Shown piece after piece: positions 63,527-64,000 of a DNA stretch of 64,000 nucleotides (its first letter is position 1; every line of letters begins with the position of its first letter). The stretch covers positions 1-64,000 of the forward strand of contig JAIXHQ010000007.1 in the NCBI GenBank assembly GCA_030145715.1, read 5' to 3'. The translations under genes and the position numbers were made by a program. This DNA comes from Sphingopyxis sp. (GTDB taxonomy: Bacteria; Pseudomonadota; Alphaproteobacteria; Sphingomonadales; Sphingomonadaceae). The notes under the pieces were generated by a model that was not told the DNA's origin, did not search any database, and worked only from the letters and a program-made list of their open reading frames with translations.

Positions 63527-64000
63527 TCACGCGGCGCGGTGCACTTGCCTCCGCGCCGCGACCGCCGCCGTCTGCCCGATGAACAGGCCCAGATCGACCG
63601 ACGCCGCAAATTTCACCCCGACGCGATTTCCGGTCGACCAGCGCGCTTCGGCGTCCAACAGATGTTCCGGGGCGAATTCAAGGACCAGCGGCGTCCCCTT
63701 CGGAACATTCCACAGCCCCTCGACCAGCGCGCCGCCGGACGACATGTTGCGGACGATCGCTTCATATTGGTGGCCGCCGCTGGCGACCTGGATCGTGCGG
63801 AATGTCGAAAAGCGCGGCTCGCGCGTGGTCTTGTAACCGCATGGTTCGGCCCGGCCGCCGCCATCGCGCAACAACGCCAGCACCTCGGCCATATCCATCG
63901 GCTTGCCATAGATATAGCCCTGGACATGGCTGCACCCCAGATTGCGGATCAGGGCCAGGTCGTCGTGCGTCTCGACGCCTTCGGCGGTGGTTTCCATCTT
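63527..64000 (-). CDS. EAL-PilZ protein, C-terminal part (5' end outside window)
   Basis: The frame runs to the window edge without a start of its own. It shows the end of an EAL domain (TAEGVET, then GCSHVQGYIYGKPM) followed by a PilZ-type beta-barrel with the RxxxR-like TTREPRF and NMSSGGALVEG (N/DxSxxG) motifs that bind c-di-GMP. The protein may hydrolyse and sense c-di-GMP; the EAL catalytic residues are outside the window. It is convergent with the amidohydrolase gene, 10 bases apart. Confidence 0.88.
   Translation of the reverse strand, partial: KMETTAEGVETHDDLALIRNLGCSHVQGYIYGKPMDMAEVLALLRDGGGRAEPCGYKTTREPRFSTFRTIQVASGGHQYEAIVRNMSSGGALVEGLWNVPKGTPLVLEFAPEHLLDAEARWSTGNRVGVKFAASVDLGLFIGQTAAVAARRQVHRAA

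Overview
The window is a high-GC alphaproteobacterial chromosome segment, most likely from the Sphingomonadaceae (Sphingopyxis or a close relative). The evidence is four TonB-dependent receptors or receptor fragments, the TonB receptor-SapC-cupin-tryptophan halogenase block typical of sphingomonads and Caulobacter, the order aroA-cmk-rpsA-ihfB next to a TIGR02300 gene, and the ctaC-ctaD-ctaB-cox11-ctaE-surF1-thrC order. The genus assignment is inference; no rRNA gene is present.

Layout. (1) 1-9.75 kb, all plus strand: the end of a TonB receptor, an SbmA/BacA-like ABC transporter, a duplicated two-gene module (thioredoxin + unrecognised companion, twice), a prolyl oligopeptidase, a thioredoxin reductase and a threonine dehydratase with an ACT domain. 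It reads as a locus for taking up and dismantling a peptide that probably carries a disulfide. It is the best candidate for an undescribed system. (2) 10.0-21.2 kb: a six-gene minus-strand catabolic operon (metallo-beta-lactamase-fold alkylsulfatase-like protein with a broken metal site, two DUF1254/DUF1214 proteins, TonB receptor, AidB-like acyl-CoA dehydrogenase, acyl-CoA ligase), divergent from a GntR regulator, with palindromes between them. (3) 21.6-32.0 kb: tRNA-Ala(GGC), a TIGR02300 protein, aroA-cmk-rpsA-ihfB, an ABC-2 exporter, tRNA-Leu(TAA), a peptide-binding lipoprotein, a DUF4112 protein and a diguanylate cyclase. (4) 32.1-44.9 kb: a carbohydrate locus (FucP/GluP-type transporter, GH3 glucosidase, MFS transporter, LacI regulator, halogenase-like flavoprotein, cupin_8 protein, SapC, large TonB receptor). 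Copies of an operator-like motif, TGnGAACGTTAnC, lie before three of its transcription units and suggest one LacI regulon. (5) 45.0-53.8 kb: the cytochrome aa3 oxidase and assembly operon, running into thrC and a methyltransferase, including a 49-residue membrane protein easily missed. (6) 54.0-58.0 kb: pyrE-pdxJ-(83-aa membrane protein)-acpS-lepB, then an AI-2E-family transporter. (7) 58.0-64.0 kb: FKBP isomerase, a repeat-rich intergenic region, rpsU, class II aldolase, a lone 2Fe-2S subunit, an RcnB-like protein with calcium-loop-like repeats, tandem terminators, an amidohydrolase and the C-terminus of an EAL-PilZ protein.

How genes work together: blocks 1, 2 and 4 each pair an outer-membrane receptor with inner-membrane or cytoplasmic processing of the cargo, the usual sphingomonad nutrient-scavenging plan. 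Blocks 3, 5 and 6 are core metabolism, translation and respiration, tightly packed with 3-8 base gene overlaps that imply translational coupling. Accessory DNA left of tRNA-Ala meets core DNA to its right, so the tRNA may mark an old insertion boundary, although no integrase is visible.
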